From positions 868,001 through 932,000 of the forward strand of contig JAEHOE010000029.1 in NCBI GenBank assembly GCA_016858145.1: 64,000 nucleotides of DNA. Direction: 5' to 3'. Positions 13,101 through 25,852 of the stretch are shown one piece after another. The notes below the pieces were generated by a model that saw nothing but the letters and a program-made list of their open reading frames with translations, was not told the origin of the DNA and did not search any database. Source of the DNA: Edaphochlamys debaryana. Lineage: Eukaryota > Chlorophyta > Chlorophyceae > Chlamydomonadales. Positions within the stretch are counted from its first letter, which is position 1; each line of letters begins with the position of its first letter. A program made the position numbers and the translations under genes.

Positions 13101-16100
13101 GAATCACCCTCAGGCTGCGTCGGTCGTCCCGCAGAAGGCAGGCGAGGTCCTTGGCGCCGTCGCCGTCTGCGTGGCAGAGAACCACAAGACAGAAAACTTT
13201 GACAAGTGCTCCATGACACTGCTCCATGACACCGCACCGCACCGCATTAACAGCATCACACCGCACACTCAGCGGCTGGTGACCACTTTCAGCCCAGCTT
13301 GGCACGGCAGACCATCCTTGCTTTGCACGCACCGCAATCGATCTGAATGACCTTGCCGCCCGGACACCAGTTGCTGGGGGGCTGGGGGCACAGGTTGGAC
13401 AGCACGATGGGGCAGGCTGACTCCGGTGCGTTGGGGTAGCCTGTGTCAGCGTCGTCCGTGCTGCACCCCTTGGAGCTGAGGGCCACGCCCCGGGCTCCGG
13501 TGGTGTCGAACAGAACAGCGTCCATGATCCCGTCGCCGTCTGTGTGGAGTCAAGGGACAATGGTGGTTTGGGTCTGTTTTGCATCAAGGGACAGCAGGGG
13601 TGGCTTAGGGTGGTGGAGAGCTAGAGAATGCTGAGGGCCAGATGCGTACGATGCGCAAGGCCAGGAAGGTGCTAGGTTACGAGGTGCCTAGATACCCAGC
13701 CAGCCAGCAGCACCGGTCATGCACGCACCGCAGTCCCTCTGCAGCCGCGTCTCCCCGGGGCCGCCCTTGGTCCACTTTCCACACTCCACCGCTCGAGCTG
13801 GGGGGGCGGAGTGCAATAAGTTAGAACCAGGGGGTTCCAACATCAGTTGGCAAATAAGCGGGCCAGCTTCCTGCTGGTACAATGCTCTCAATCTCTCCAA
13901 CAGAAGCACCCGCGAAATGCCGCATGTCGGATGCGGCATCCGGCCCGCCCCAGCTTACGGTAGACTTTGGCCTTGATGCAGGTCTCAAAGGCGGGGCCCA
14001 GACTGGTTTGCAGTTGGGTGGCCCCATTGATCCCGCCGAATATGTTCTTCCTAGTCACGCAGTCAGCAAGGCCGCCTATCGCCACTCCCGCGAACCTGCA
14101 AATCAAGTGAGGTGTCATGGTGCATAGTGTCATGGGACGTGCCTGCATGTGGATGCTAGCGCTATCTACACGAGTGCCTTACGTGGAGTACTAGGTGTCA
14201 TGGAGCACAGGAAGCCCGCAGCCCCACAGGGTGACACCGCCCACCCCCGCCCGACCCACTGGCATAGCGGATCTGTATCGCACGTCCCGAGGCAGGTGCT
14301 CTTGTCCATTGGGGTCGACATCTGAATGTTGGTGCCCTTGATGTCCCTGAGGAGGTAGGGATGGAGTAGTTCAGGTCCTAGCGAGGTCAGGACAAGGTCA
14401 CAGCAAGGTCCCAGCAGGCAGGACCTTGCTGCGTGTGTGACGGTCCAGGAGGTCCCTAGCTCACCAGTTCTTGATGCAGTAATAGTTGCCATAGTTGGGA
14501 CGGCTGAAGCAAGTGGTGAAGTCCGCGGCCGCACTGTTGGTGCCAAAGGTGCTGTTGATGGCATTCCGGCGCATCGAGCCTGCATGCAGGGACGAGACCG
14601 GTGGGTCAAAGGGGATGGAAGAAGGGTCCAGGGTTCCGGTAGGAACCGGTCAGCAAAACTAGTCAAGGGAGGGAGGATGCGCTGTGCTACGGTGGTGCCA
14701 TCCACTTGCTCGCCATGGGACTGGCCCTCCTAGCCTGCCTTCACCACCCGCTCCTCCCATCCCCTCTTCCTGGACGGATACTCACATATGCCCATGCCCT
14801 GCGAATAGACGCTGAATTCACAGGACGCGTTCCTGCTGCACGCTAGCTGGCATTCCGTGGGGTCCAGGGCGACAAACACGTTCCCTACGGGTGCGCCCGT
14901 CATGCTGATGCCTGGCAGGCAGGCGAAGCTGCCACCTGCAAGAAGGAAACAGGCAGCATTGCATATTGCTTATCTCACGTGCTCAAGCACTGTTAGGGCC
15001 CTGTGATGGTGATCAAGCGGAAACCGCAGGCAGACCCGCACTGCCCCGCTGCCCCCTCTCACCTCCGCGGGTCCAGTTGAAGCGGGGTGCGTAGGCCTCG
15101 TAAACCCGCTTGAGGTCCGTCGGAGAGAGGGCCCGGTTGTACAACAGCACCGCCCCCAGCAGGGTCCGGCTCTTGGCGGATCCCATGCACAGGGACGTCC
15201 CGACAGTCAGGGAATCAGCCCCGACGGCGATGCGGGGCTGATCCCTGAAGGCCTCCCGCAGCGCAATGCCGCCGCTCGCGCCAGCGTAGTAGTACGCGCC
15301 CTCCGTGCCCCCCTGCTTGCGGGCAAACGCGTGGAGCGTAAACCCCTGCTCCACGGGCACAGGATTGGAGGTGTGGAAGGCGTTCTGCCAGGAGTGGGGT
15401 CCAGAAATGTAGGCCTCGCGGGTACCAAACAGAAAGCCGCTGGTTGACGGAGCTGCGGAGCAGCTGAGCTCCGCTACCAGGTAGTTGGCGTTCCAGTCCA
15501 CCGACTGGGTTTTGAGCGACTGGATCACGACGATTGTGAAGGCAGACGTGGGGTCCGTGCTCCAGTTGCCCAGGTCGCTCGTCATGACGCCGGCGGTTGA
15601 CGTCAGATCCAGGTAACCGCTGCCGTACGTCGTGACCGCCGCGCCCTCCACCTCCTCAAACGCCAAGGTCTGATTCCGCCCCGCTCCAAACTGTGGGCAG
15701 AGGACGCACAGGGAGGCAAGCAGAGGGCAGCGGGCTGGGCTCAACCTACCGTACGGCATATGGCAGCGCCACGCGTGTCCTGCCCAGCGTGACCGACACG
15801 CTGCGACTCATGGGGGCACCGCTTCGCTTGCTCCTGGCCCCTCCAACATGGTACCGCGCCCCCTGTGCCTGGTGAGCTCTCCCCGGCACCGTGACCGCCT
15901 TTCATGCCTAAAGCGAGCCTCCATCCTGCCTGAGCCACCGACCTGCATGTCCCGCCACGCAGTCGCCTCACTGCTGTCCAGTTTCGCAACCAGCACGTTT
16001 CTGGCAGAGTCAAAGTGTGCGCACTCGGGCCGAAGGTCCGCGGGCAAGACCGTTGCCGCGCCTGTAGGAGATCGGGCGATAATCGGAGGGGGTGGGGGAA

Positions 16101-17981
16101 AGGGCATGGACAGGAGGCTCAGGGATTGCTCTCGAAGGACGATGTGGTTAGGCCTGGACCCTCAGATGCCGAGGGCCCCTCAGCGAAGAGATGTGCCAAG
16201 GGTGTGCCGTACCGTTCGGGCCAGAGATGAACGGAGATGGTGGCGGTGTGGGTGGCGCAGGCGGCGGGGAGGGCGGCACCGGGGGTAACGGCACGGGCGG
16301 GGATGGAGGCGGGGAAGGGGAAGGGGGCGGAGGCGGGGAAGGTGACGGCGGGCGGGGGGCCGGCTTAGGGGGCGGAAGCGGCGGTGAAGGCCGCGGTGAG
16401 GGCGGCTTTGGCGGACTTGGGGGCGGGCTGGGCGGCCTGCCGATGGAACCTGCAATTGGGGGCCGCGGGCAGCGTTGGATGAGCCCATCCGTCGGTTGGT
16501 CAGACGTCAGAGGCAGACTGATCTCCTTTGAGCAACGGCACCGCTAGACCGCAGGCCGGCCGCCCTTTCTATCTGGTCATGGTGCGTATGACACACGCAC
16601 CTGCGCGCCTGAGGTAATTGCAAGTTAGGGGAATGTAACGCGACCACTCATAATTAACCCCAAAGTAGTACTCTCCCCTCCCATCGGAGTAGGCGCTCCA
16701 CATCAGGCACGAAGGGTCCCTGCATGCGTGGTTTGGGGGTGGACAAGCAGGGCGCGTGACCTCCGTTAGCGTGGTTGTGGACAAGCAGGGCTTGCTTGCG
16801 GCCTCCGCCGTAACCATTCTCGTACGGTACTCATCCATCCAGCAGCCAAGCACCACGGCCCACCCCACCTCGCTTGCGCCCCTGTCCCTGGGCCTCGCTT
16901 TGTCTTGCGGATATGGAAAGACCCCCCCCATCTTTTCTCACGCTTCGCATTTGGCCTTGGCGTCAGACCAAGTCGCAGCCTGTATGGTCTGAGAGTTCGG
17001 GTAGTTCACGTTCCAGGTGTAGAAGTTGTCGATCACTTGCTATGGAGGGGAAGCGGGGGGCGGCAGGGTGCGTCAGGGGTGCATGGTGTTGCGAGAGGTG
17101 AGTCGGTGGATCGGGGGGAGGGTCGGGGTTGGCGGGGACGCGGGTGCATGGTCGGTGGCCAACGCGTGTGACCAATGGGCAACCCACGCTTTATTTCTTC
17201 CCTGCCCTCAACGGGGACTCTGCCCGCGGGACTCCGGAGTGAATGTCCTCAGCACCCGGGCTGATGGGCGGTGCTGTACGGTGCTGTTGCCAATCTGTGA
17301 GGGTACAAGAGTCCTATCAGGCTTACCCAGTCGATGGTTGAAGGGTAGTACGGGCCTGTGCATATGGGCGGCGGCAAGGGACGGGGTAGTTCAAAGGGCG
17401 GCCACCAGGAGTCGTGTGGCAGCCGGAAAGGGCGGGAAGCAGGGGTGGAGTCACCCCTGGAAGGACGTGGAGTCAACGAAGCGGACTCCGGACTCCGCGC
17501 GGGCGTGATGTTGATAAGCGCCTATTTGCGTGCTTTGCGATGCGCTTCACAGTCCTTCTGAGTGAGCTGCGTCCGGTGCGCATGCCCCCCGGCGCATGAA
17601 CGGGGCAACTTCTCGTGACCAGCCGCGCGACCTTGCCGTGTAACCTAGACGACTACTTGAGCATCTTTATCCAAGACATTCGCTGACATCGCCAGCCTGA
17701 CCAAAGGGTGGATGTATGGCCTTCGGTCAACCCTGCCGGACCTAGATATCATCGCCATTGCCTCTAGCCGTGTAGCCATAACGGTGCGCACAAGCCGCTG
17801 ATGGAGGTCCTGCTCCTCACGCCGGAACCGTCTCACTCCTGCCTCACTACTTACAAGTGTGAACGGCGCCGCACAGCCAGAAGAGAGTAAGCACTAATCT
17901 AAGGAGGTTTACATGTACCGTGTGTTGCGCAGAGTGGCACTGTTTCCCCGCGCCAGCGCTGCGGTGTGCGCCGTCCGCCAT
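7105..17981 (-). CDS. Gene A2: tandem paralogue of A1, full-length secreted multidomain protein
   Basis: First exons are 17981-17855, 17355-17327 and 17039-16942. All further A1 exons recur at +12,753. Beyond the duplicated block the gene continues with a DADGVKD exon and Pro-rich linker (about 12560-12320). It ends with an array of Cys modules near 11940-11590, 11520-11062, 10874-10653, 10370-10270, 9800-9580, 8490-8056, 7960-7730 and 7350-7105. The modules share a CPxYxGY-like start, C...C.GF in the middle and a CLYVRNPTG-like end at a splice donor. The TAG at 7105-7107 follows the last module (FGDCFYLKVA). The start is uncertain: the A1-equivalent ATG is lost, and an in-frame ATG at 17981 keeps exon 1 open with the same exit phase. 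Treating 7.1-18 kb as one gene is inference; a split into two genes is possible. Function is unknown. Confidence 0.6.
12754..17065. repeat. Near-identical duplicated block, copy 2
   Basis: Partner of 1-4312. Its right edge lies in the intron just upstream of exon 3 of A2. To its right, paralogy with A1 continues only as diverged sequence, for example exon 2: CPYYDVTNQW in A1 and CPYYPSTIDW in A2. Confidence 0.95.
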
Positions 17982-19302
17982 AATGCTGGGAAGGCACTGC
18001 AACTGTATGTGTATAGTGCGTCTGTTGTTGTTATGTGTCTAGAAGCTTGCTAGCTAGGGACAAGTGTTGCATCTGTCGGAGTCCCCCCTTCATGTCGCTC
18101 GACCGATCACATCGTCAACACGATGCGCAACCCGCGCAACACAGATACCTGCATCATGTAGTGCTGTTGTCGCAGATGTCGCATATGTGCCCTGGTGTGC
18201 GTCCCTTAGAGACTCAGGCTTTGGTCAAACGTGCAAACGCCTTGACGAGCTGCGGCCGTGGCGGTGCCTGTCTGTAACTTTGATGGCCACACATACACAT
18301 ACATAGTGCGGATGTCTGTTGGCGGCTCGCGCAGTTGACACACTGGAAGAATTGCCCGCGTGCTGAGTCCCCGTCGCCGGCGTGGGACGCGGGGCAGGGG
18401 GGGACAGGGGCCTAGGGTACAGACGCCTATACTACACTCAACACATCCCCCACATATATCTCCGTGTCGTATCATCGCTGCAGTTGTTTGGGATATGGAT
18501 TGCAACGCCGTGTCATGGCTTGCATGTTGCCATTGCCGTTGGCTACATGTGTACAAGGCCGCCCGTGCAACCACACTCGACGCCGCGCCCCTGATTCCCT
18601 CTCATGACCCGCTTTATTTGTGCACTTCTGCTTCCCCCACTCCGTGCCACCCCCTAAGCCGCATGTTCACTCTCCTCTACCCGCTGATAGGCACCACCGA
18701 GCCACTCTGCCTGAAAGACCGCCCCCCGCCGCCGCTGCCAACACCGCCATCACCTTGCCGATCCCCGCCGCTAGGGGGCCGGCGGTTATCCAACGGAGCC
18801 CGCCCGCTGCCGGTGCTGGGAGGCCTAGCCCCGGCGTGGCGTTCCGCCGTAACGGCTGCAGGCACAGCTGCCGGCGCTGGCTGCCCCAATGCGACCGGGA
18901 CACCCATGGCTAGGGGCGGAGCTGATGCCATGAACTGCCCGCCCGGCCCTGCTCGTGCAGTCATCTGTACGCTCTGGCTTCCGCTGTGGCGGCCGCCGTT
19001 GCCGCTGTTGCCGCTACCCGGCCGGCTGCCGCCTCGTGAGGGCATAGCGATGAGCGTCCCCGTGACCGCGGGCGGTGACGTGGCTTGGGGCTTGGAGGTG
19101 TCATCAGCGGCCGTGGGGACCTGTGGCAGGCACGCATGCAAGGCAGGCGCAACAAACTCAGCAAGCGGCTGTTGCTAAACACCCCGCCGCCCGGGGCCCC
19201 CTTCCAGGGCTGACTTCACCCGCCTTGCTTCCTCCCACCCTACTGCCTGCCTAGCTCCCAAGCTCGCCCATCCCTAGCTCCCGAACCCTGCTTATCCCTA
19301 GC
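17982..19302. other. Intergenic: A2 upstream region and b561 3' flank
   Basis: Both flanking genes are on the minus strand, so this stretch should carry the 3' UTR of the b561 gene followed by the A2 promoter. About 17.98-18.28 kb is diverged paralogous sequence of the A1 upstream region. About 19.04-19.30 kb is the intact partner of the remnant at 5.95 kb. No other gene was recognised. Confidence 0.5.
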
Positions 19303-22300
19303 TCAAGGCCCCGTCCTCCCTACCGCTGGGTAGTGGCCGGAGCCGCCGGGCGAGGCCTCCCACGAAGATGACGTCATCGAGTCGTACCCCGAACCTCCCA
19401 TGTTCCCCGCCGCCTCCGCCCCTCGGTCCTTGCACGCGCCCGCCGGTCCGCCGCCCGCCGCCGATGACCCAGGGGCCTGAGGCGGCGGCGGCACAACCAC
19501 GTAGGCGGCGGCGGGCATCCCTATGGCCGGCGGCGGCGCCTGGCCAGCGTCGCCGACGGCCGCCGCCTCGACGTCGGAGAAGGCGTTGCGTCTGGCGACG
19601 ACGGCTGTGTGGTAGAGGCTGAGGCAGATGTCGGCGAGGAGGAGTAGGCCCAGCGTGATGACGGAGGGCAGGAGCCAGGCCAGCAGGGGCTGGGCGTAGG
19701 TGGTGTGGCCTAGGTAGATCCCCAGATACAGCGCGGCCCAGGAGGCCAGGGTGGTGACCCTGTGGAGGAAGGATTAAAGCCGTAGTCGCGGTAAGAAGCA
19801 CAGGGTCGCGGACCTGATGATGGAATGGTCAGGGCAAGAGGCGTCGGCAATGCGAAGGGCGGGAGCGATCGGCTGGATAAGGCAGACGTGCGCCTGGGAG
19901 ACGTGGTCCGTGGGCCGCACCTGCCCAGGTTGTGGTGCACGAAGTTCCAGGCGGGGCGGTGCTTGGATCCAGGATCTGGCCGTACGAAGGAAGCCAGGAA
20001 CTGGAGTCCCGCCAGGCCTGCGCCGTTTGGTTATGGGGAGTGGAGGCCGTGTCAGATGTGTGCTCAGGAGTGCATGTTTTAGGGGCGAAAGCAGCCAAAC
20101 CACACTACCACAGGCGCCAGAGGACCAGAGGCCCAGGGCCACCATTACACAGGGATACTTGCGACCCCGCTCAGACCTTGGCGGACAGTTGTCACAGCCT
20201 GTCACAGGCGCAGGTACAGACAGTGGCCCCGAGCCCAAGGCCTCGAAGTTGCTGTCCGCGCACGCCGTACCTGCAACCGCGTAGCCAATGATCCGATGTG
20301 CGCCCGCTGCGCCCTTGACTCCCTGGATCTTGAGCTTTAGTACGGCAATCACGAAGCCAGTCACAAAGGTGGCGAGGCCCAGCAACTGTGGAGAGGGCGA
20401 GTGGATGTGGAGGGGCCGTGTCCTGAGTGGGGGCTCTGACTTGTAAAGCCGGTACACGCACAGGCCAGGGCTGGACGGCACCTGGTCTACGGTAGTCGCT
20501 AATGGGCCCTCCCTTCCTCCCTCTCTCTCCCCCTCTCCCAGCCTTCCCCCAGCCCCACCTGGCACGACACGTGCATGTAGAACCATGCGTCCTTGGCGCA
20601 GCAGGCCTCGGGGGGGGCACCCGGCCGGAACTTGGCCCCCCCCAGCGCCCAGCGGTGCCGCGCCGTGAGCACGCCCATGGGCAGCAGCAGGCCCCAGGCG
20701 AGGGACATGAGGATGCCGTGAACCTGGGGGGGAGGGGGTGAAAAGATGCGGTGGGTCGGGAGTGTGCGGGGTGGGCACGGTTGAGCTCGTGGTGTGGGGC
20801 GCGAAAGGGCGAGGCAAGGGTAAGGCCTAACGCATGACTAGCGATAAGCAAAGCCATGGCTCCTCAAACCGCCAGCTCACCAGCATATACATGCGTCGAT
20901 CGCCGTCCACAGCGGCGCTCTCGCCCGTGACCGCGTTTACCCACACGGCCCCAGCAAATGCGTGCGTCTCCAGTCCGGGTGAGTCATGGACGGCCCACAC
21001 GAGCTGCAGGTCTGAGGGCGTGTGGCGAGGGGCAAAAGCTGATTAGCATTGGGAGGGCCCAGCGCTGCGCTAATCAGCTAAGCTCCGACGCGCTAGACAG
21101 TGAGAAAACAAAGCGTGTGTTGCTGGCAGCTGACGTGCACAACTTACCAGCAATGTTGAGGATGGGGCCGCCGCCAGCGCCCGTCGCGATGAGCGACCGC
21201 CGCCGCCGCAGGTTTCTGCCGCCGCCCCTGCCGCCGCCGTCATGATGACCCCGGCCGCCACCGGGAGGCGCCTCGTCTTCACCGTCCTCACCATCGTTAT
21301 CGTCTTCCTCATCCCCGCCATCGCTCCAGTTGCCAGGGTTGCTGGGAACCACCACACCGGAAGCGGCTGCAGAAGGGGATGAAGGCGAGGACGTGGAGGC
21401 AGGCGATGGGGAGGCGGCGGAGGCGTCGGGTGCAGAGCTGCTGCCGGTGATGTCGACCGTGAAGCAGAGGACCGTGCCCCCGGATGACGTGGACAGGACG
21501 CCTGAAGCCAGGGCCCATGGGCTGGCCATTGCACCCAGGTCGTACCTGGCACGGGACGAAGGGAGAGAGGGAATGAAGCAGCAGCTTAGGCGGGCATGTG
21601 CGGAGGTGAGAGCTGTAAACGTGCTCGGGCTTCTCAAACCGAAGACGCACGGTACTGACTCATACAGCTCCACTTCCGGCTCAGGAAGTCAGCCCTAACC
21701 CGCCGAGTACGGTACCGAACTAACGGAAATCTGACCCCCCAGCACAGCCCTCACCCGTCGAGCTCGTACGTCTCCACGACGCCCTCGCCGCCCAGCACGC
21801 GGCCGATGACCGCGGCGGCTCCGTCCATGGCCCCCGCCCGCGCCGCCACCCCCACCGCGGCGTATCCGGGCAGGGGCGACTCCAGGGCGAGGTGCAGCAG
21901 CTTGGAGGCGGCGACTGAGGTGACGGAGGTAGCGCCTGCAAGATCAGGGGCAGGGGCAGGGGGTCGGGCGGGGCACGGGTGGGTCGTGGGTGTGGCCGGC
22001 GGTGCCGTCGGGTGGGTGTACTCGCCCTGCGCCACCCTTGGTGGTCGGTTGCGCAGAGCTCTGCCCCCGATGAGCCCTCTGGCCCAGGCTTTACGGCCCG
22101 GGCCTACTGGCGCTGGTGCTGGTATCAAGCCCGCACCGTTCATCTGTCCAACACGGTGGCAACACGCGCACCAACGCACGCACCAGAGGAGCCGGTGCAA
22201 CCATTGGCAGGTGGGGCGGAGCCCCCGGCCGTCCAATGCAGAATCGCGCCTTGGCGGAGGGGGCGGGAGCACTCGTACCCCAGGGAGGAGGAGGCGCAGG

Positions 22301-23891
22301 CCTGGGAGGAGGGGAGGGGTTGGGGGGGTGCGTGGGGGTGTAACAACGGAGTTGCTACCTTCTCAAAAGCCTCCTAGGATGCCAATTCAGATCCCGCCCG
22401 GGCCGTTACAGGGGGGAAGGGAGCTGCGGTTGGCCAGTTGGGCAGGTTAGGGCCCCGGAAAGGCGAGGGCTGGAAGGGCTGCGTGCCTTGCCGCGCAACC
22501 CTCAGCGCTGTCAATATCCAGGCGAGTGTGATTTGCCAACTACCTTGCCGCTCTTGGGGGCACTGGCAGCAAGCGAAGGCGAGGGCGAAGGCGACGGGGA
22601 GCGGGCGGGGGTGGGGGTGGAGGGCGAGGGCTGGGACGGGGATGGAGAGGCGGAGGGAGTGCCACCGGTGCTGGGGCTTGGATTGGAGACGGGACTGGAG
22701 GTCGATGGAGACGGGGAGGCCGCAGCAGCAGATGCTGCGGTAGGCAAAACCCGGGTAGGGCAGGTGCACGTCAGGGCCGGGACGGCCAGCTCGGCAGCTC
22801 CTCTTTCCTTGAATCGTCCCTGCAACCCGCGGTCCTGGGGAGGGTCCCTGCAACCCGCATGCACACGCGGGCCCCCGCTGGGCGGCCCCGAAACGCACCG
22901 CAGCTGGACGCATCGCCGATGGGGAGTGTGATGGTGTTTTGGTGGAAGGCGTCAGACTCGGCGGCAGCTGAGACGACCTTGAGTACGACAGATCCGCTGG
23001 CCGAGCTCCCGAGTGTAAGGGTGGCGGAGTGCGACTTGGCTAAGGAGGAGAAGACACGGCTGTTGGGGCTGCGGGCATCGGGGTAGCGCAGACAGCAGAG
23101 CGAAGCTGTCAGTCTAGTGTCGAGGCCCTCGGTGCCCATGCCTGGGCGCCCAGGCGGGTCAACTTGACAGCCCGTGTGTGGGAACTTCGATCTGAGACAC
23201 CATCCAGTCCCGGATGCTGGATCGGGACCTTCGGGACCCTCACCACTGGTGGCACCACCCCTGCTCACGACCTGCGACTGGTCTCCCAGGCCATGCCCTC
23301 GCGCACTCGCTTGCCCTGCACCCCTGTTTCTCGCTTGCCTGACACTCCTGTTCTAAATCCCTGTTTGTACCCCTACTCACCACGAGGAGCTGCCCCCCAG
23401 GCTGCCCTGGCTAGCTACCAATAGGGCCTCCCGGAATGATGAGTACGACACCTGCGGTGGCACGACGCAATGCACGATGTCAGCACGATCCAGGTCGATG
23501 GGGGCTGCGGCGCTGCCACTCAGCACCAGGGGTGGGTTCGCCTGGTCGCCGGGTCAGCAAGGTCTGATAGGTGGTGAACCCCTGCGCGGCACCCCAGCGC
23601 CCCAGACGCCCCAATTCAGCAGCCCTCTCCCGCGACACCCCGCACCCTCTAAGCAGCAACCTGGCTTACGGTGACAGTGTATGACATGCCCGGACACAGC
23701 GACGCGACTGTGTTGGAGCCGCTTGTGGTGGCGAAGCTGATGGCGGTGTCTGTCGTCGGCGAGCGGTGCCGTTTCTGCGCCGACGTTGGGACAGTGCCGC
23801 ACGAGCCGCGCCAGTCACTTGCGTGGCCTTGCGCTCCTATAGCTAACAACAAGTACACTGCCAGAGCTGTAAATCGCCGGGGGCATGTCAT
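19303..23891 (-). CDS. Reeler-DOMON-cytochrome b561 protein (ferric reductase 1-like)
   Basis: Transmembrane electron-transfer protein; relatives of this architecture move electrons from ascorbate to extracytoplasmic acceptors such as ferric chelates. The ATG at 23891 opens a signal peptide (MTCPRRFTALAVYLLLAIGA). A Reeler segment follows (SLCPGMSYTVTV, continuing near 23090-22880), then a Ser-Pro-rich linker (about 22740-22510), then DOMON exons (about 21940-21770, 21560-21150 and 21013-20880, including DLQLVWAVHD). The b561 core lies at about 20725-20560 (VHGILMSLAWGLLLPMGVL, YMHVS), 20390-20265 (GAHRIIGYAV), about 20000-19925 (WNFVHHNLGR) and 19757-19303. Histidines in VHG, YMH, AHR and HH fit the four haem ligands. 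The tail after the last helix is Pro/Gly/Ser-rich and ends in GRTGP. Exact exon borders were not all resolved. The DOMON is unusually broken up by an acidic Asp/Glu-Gly insert. Confidence 0.85.
22511..22745 (-). other. Ser-Pro-rich linker exon of the Reeler-DOMON-b561 protein
   Basis: Reads as alternating Ser-Pro with Thr and Gly (SPSPSTSSPVSNPSPST and similar). This is the hydroxyproline-rich spacer type common in volvocine wall and surface proteins. It sits between the Reeler and DOMON parts. Confidence 0.7.
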
Positions 23892-25852
23892 TCTTGAGTG
23901 AGTTAGTGCAGCAAGCTTTTCAACGCATCAGTGGCTCTTTCGTTGTGTAATGAACAGCCACAGCCAGTGATAGGGTATATGTGGGGCAAGTATGTCAGTG
24001 CAGCTGCTGAAGGTAACTTTGTACTAAAATAGAGCGCTCTACGGCCGCCGATTAGGTGCAGCGCGGACCCCTTTGTGCGCTCTAATCTGTTGCTTAGAAG
24101 TTGCTCTTCAAATATGCAGGGCTTCGGAGCGCAGGCTTCGCGCCTGGGCTTCAGGGCGGGGTCTACGAGGCGCCTCGCGGAAAGTATACGAGGCGCGTGA
24201 AGGCGACCGCGCACCCCGCGAGCGCCACTGACCAAGCCTGCTCCATTGTGACTGCGACGCTTGTGAGGAGCTGTGGTAACGACATGCTGGGTGACTACCG
24301 AGCGACTCCTTTCTGCTACGCTGCCCACGCCCTCCCTCCTGACGCCCCCCTTGACCTCAGTCGACTCGCAGCACCGACTGTGCTGCACGGTCCCTGCGAG
24401 CACAGATCCCCCTTGCCCTGAGACAACGCTCTTCTCACAGCAAAGTATGAATGCGCGTAGTGCTAGCCTGCACTGGTATGGACACGGGACTGGGGAGCGG
24501 TAACGTGTCGACGGCCTTACACAACTCTTCCGGGGTTGGCGCCCCGATTGCCGTGTCGCCTGTTGACCAGCCAACACGGGGTTCAGATCCGCCTTCTGGC
24601 TAATGCTTGGCACACGTGCAACCACACCTCACATGCTTGTCTGCTGTTGCGAGGCACGCACATCGGCAGCCCGAGCACTGCCGATAGACAGAGGAACATC
24701 CAGCCCTAGCCCTTTGGTTGAAGCAAAGGGGGGCAAGGGTCGGACCCTCGAGAGTCCGGCCCCGCGCCCGCCGCACGCGCCAGAGACTTGACAACACAAA
24801 CACCACCGTCCTTTGCACTGCCCTACACCTGGCGTGATTGACACATGCGAAACGTTCGTACCTCCCCAACCCCAACAGGCAGGCTCCCGTTGCGATCCGG
24901 GCTTTTGGCCCCGGACCGGCAGCCGGCGGGCCCCTTTGATCTATACAGGCCCGTGGCCCCCAAACCAGAGTTGTACTCAAACCCTCGATGCTGGCACTCC
25001 CCTGCCAATCGATCTGTCCCTCGCTGCTTCCTCCTGCCGCACTCGTGCCGATAGCCGCAACACGCTCGCGCAGGGCTGCCCGTCAAGCCCGCATGGGCGA
25101 GAACAAGCGACCCGGGCGGCGCCGGCTGCGGCATCATGCCAACCTCTCGACACCCCTTCGACCGCTTCTGCATCCCTTGCTTCCCCTATCCGCATCCTCG
25201 CAGCGCCCCCGGCGTTGCCCCACCGCCGACCGAGGAAGCCCCCAAGCCCATCCTGGGCCGACTGCGCCCCGTGCTGGCCCATCCGAGCACCGGGCACCTC
25301 CGGCGCAGCGAGGCAGCCTCGGCCGAGCGGCGTGGCTGTGCGCGGACCCCTGCATCAGCGCACCCTCAGCGCGTTCACAGGTACCGACGCACAAGGGTCG
25401 CCAAGAGCACCACTGCGGACTACCGACGCCAGCCACCGCTGCGGAGCCTAGGGCTGGGGGCACTCGAGCCCACGGCCTGCCCAGACCGCCTGGGTGAGGA
25501 AGAGCCAGCACGCCGGCCTCCTCGCCCCGGCGACGAGCGCTGTGTGCGCTTTTGGAGGGGCCGCCCTCGGGCGCCACCTTGCGGCCCACTCTGCCTGGGG
25601 CGCCGCGCCGGACAGCCCCCGCGCAAGCCCCGCCGTTGGCTCCTGCCTCACAACGCCCGGGCCCGTCGGGCGACGCCCATGCCGCGCCCGCTTCCGGCCC
25701 CGCGACCGAGCAGCCGCCGCGCCTTGAACTCGGCCGCGCCCGGCCTGGCCCAGCCCTTCACGGCGCGCGTCTTCCGCAAGCCCTGCGGCCGACCGACGCC
25801 TCTCAGCCAGCCGACCGACGCCTGTCAGCCCGCCCCTAGGGCGCGGGCACGC
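23892..25852. other. Intergenic: PP2A-A 3' region and b561 gene upstream region
   Basis: Between two minus-strand genes. A minus-strand TGTAA (plus-strand TTACA at 24517-24521) is a possible algal polyadenylation signal for the PP2A gene, but it implies a 1.3-kb 3' UTR. A GGTTCAGATCC near 24580 resembles a Pol III B box, but no tRNA fold was found. The open frames here are GC-driven and look non-coding. Confidence 0.45.

Noticed and set aside
20192..20857. Overlapping long minus-strand frames across the b561 core
   Set aside because: Only the frame with VHGILMSLAW and GAHRIIGYAV matches the family; the others are frame shadows of exons plus introns.
24530..24605. Possible tRNA gene (GGTTCAGATCC T-loop-like motif)
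   Set aside because: One mismatch to the B box, no acceptor stem or anticodon arm could be folded.
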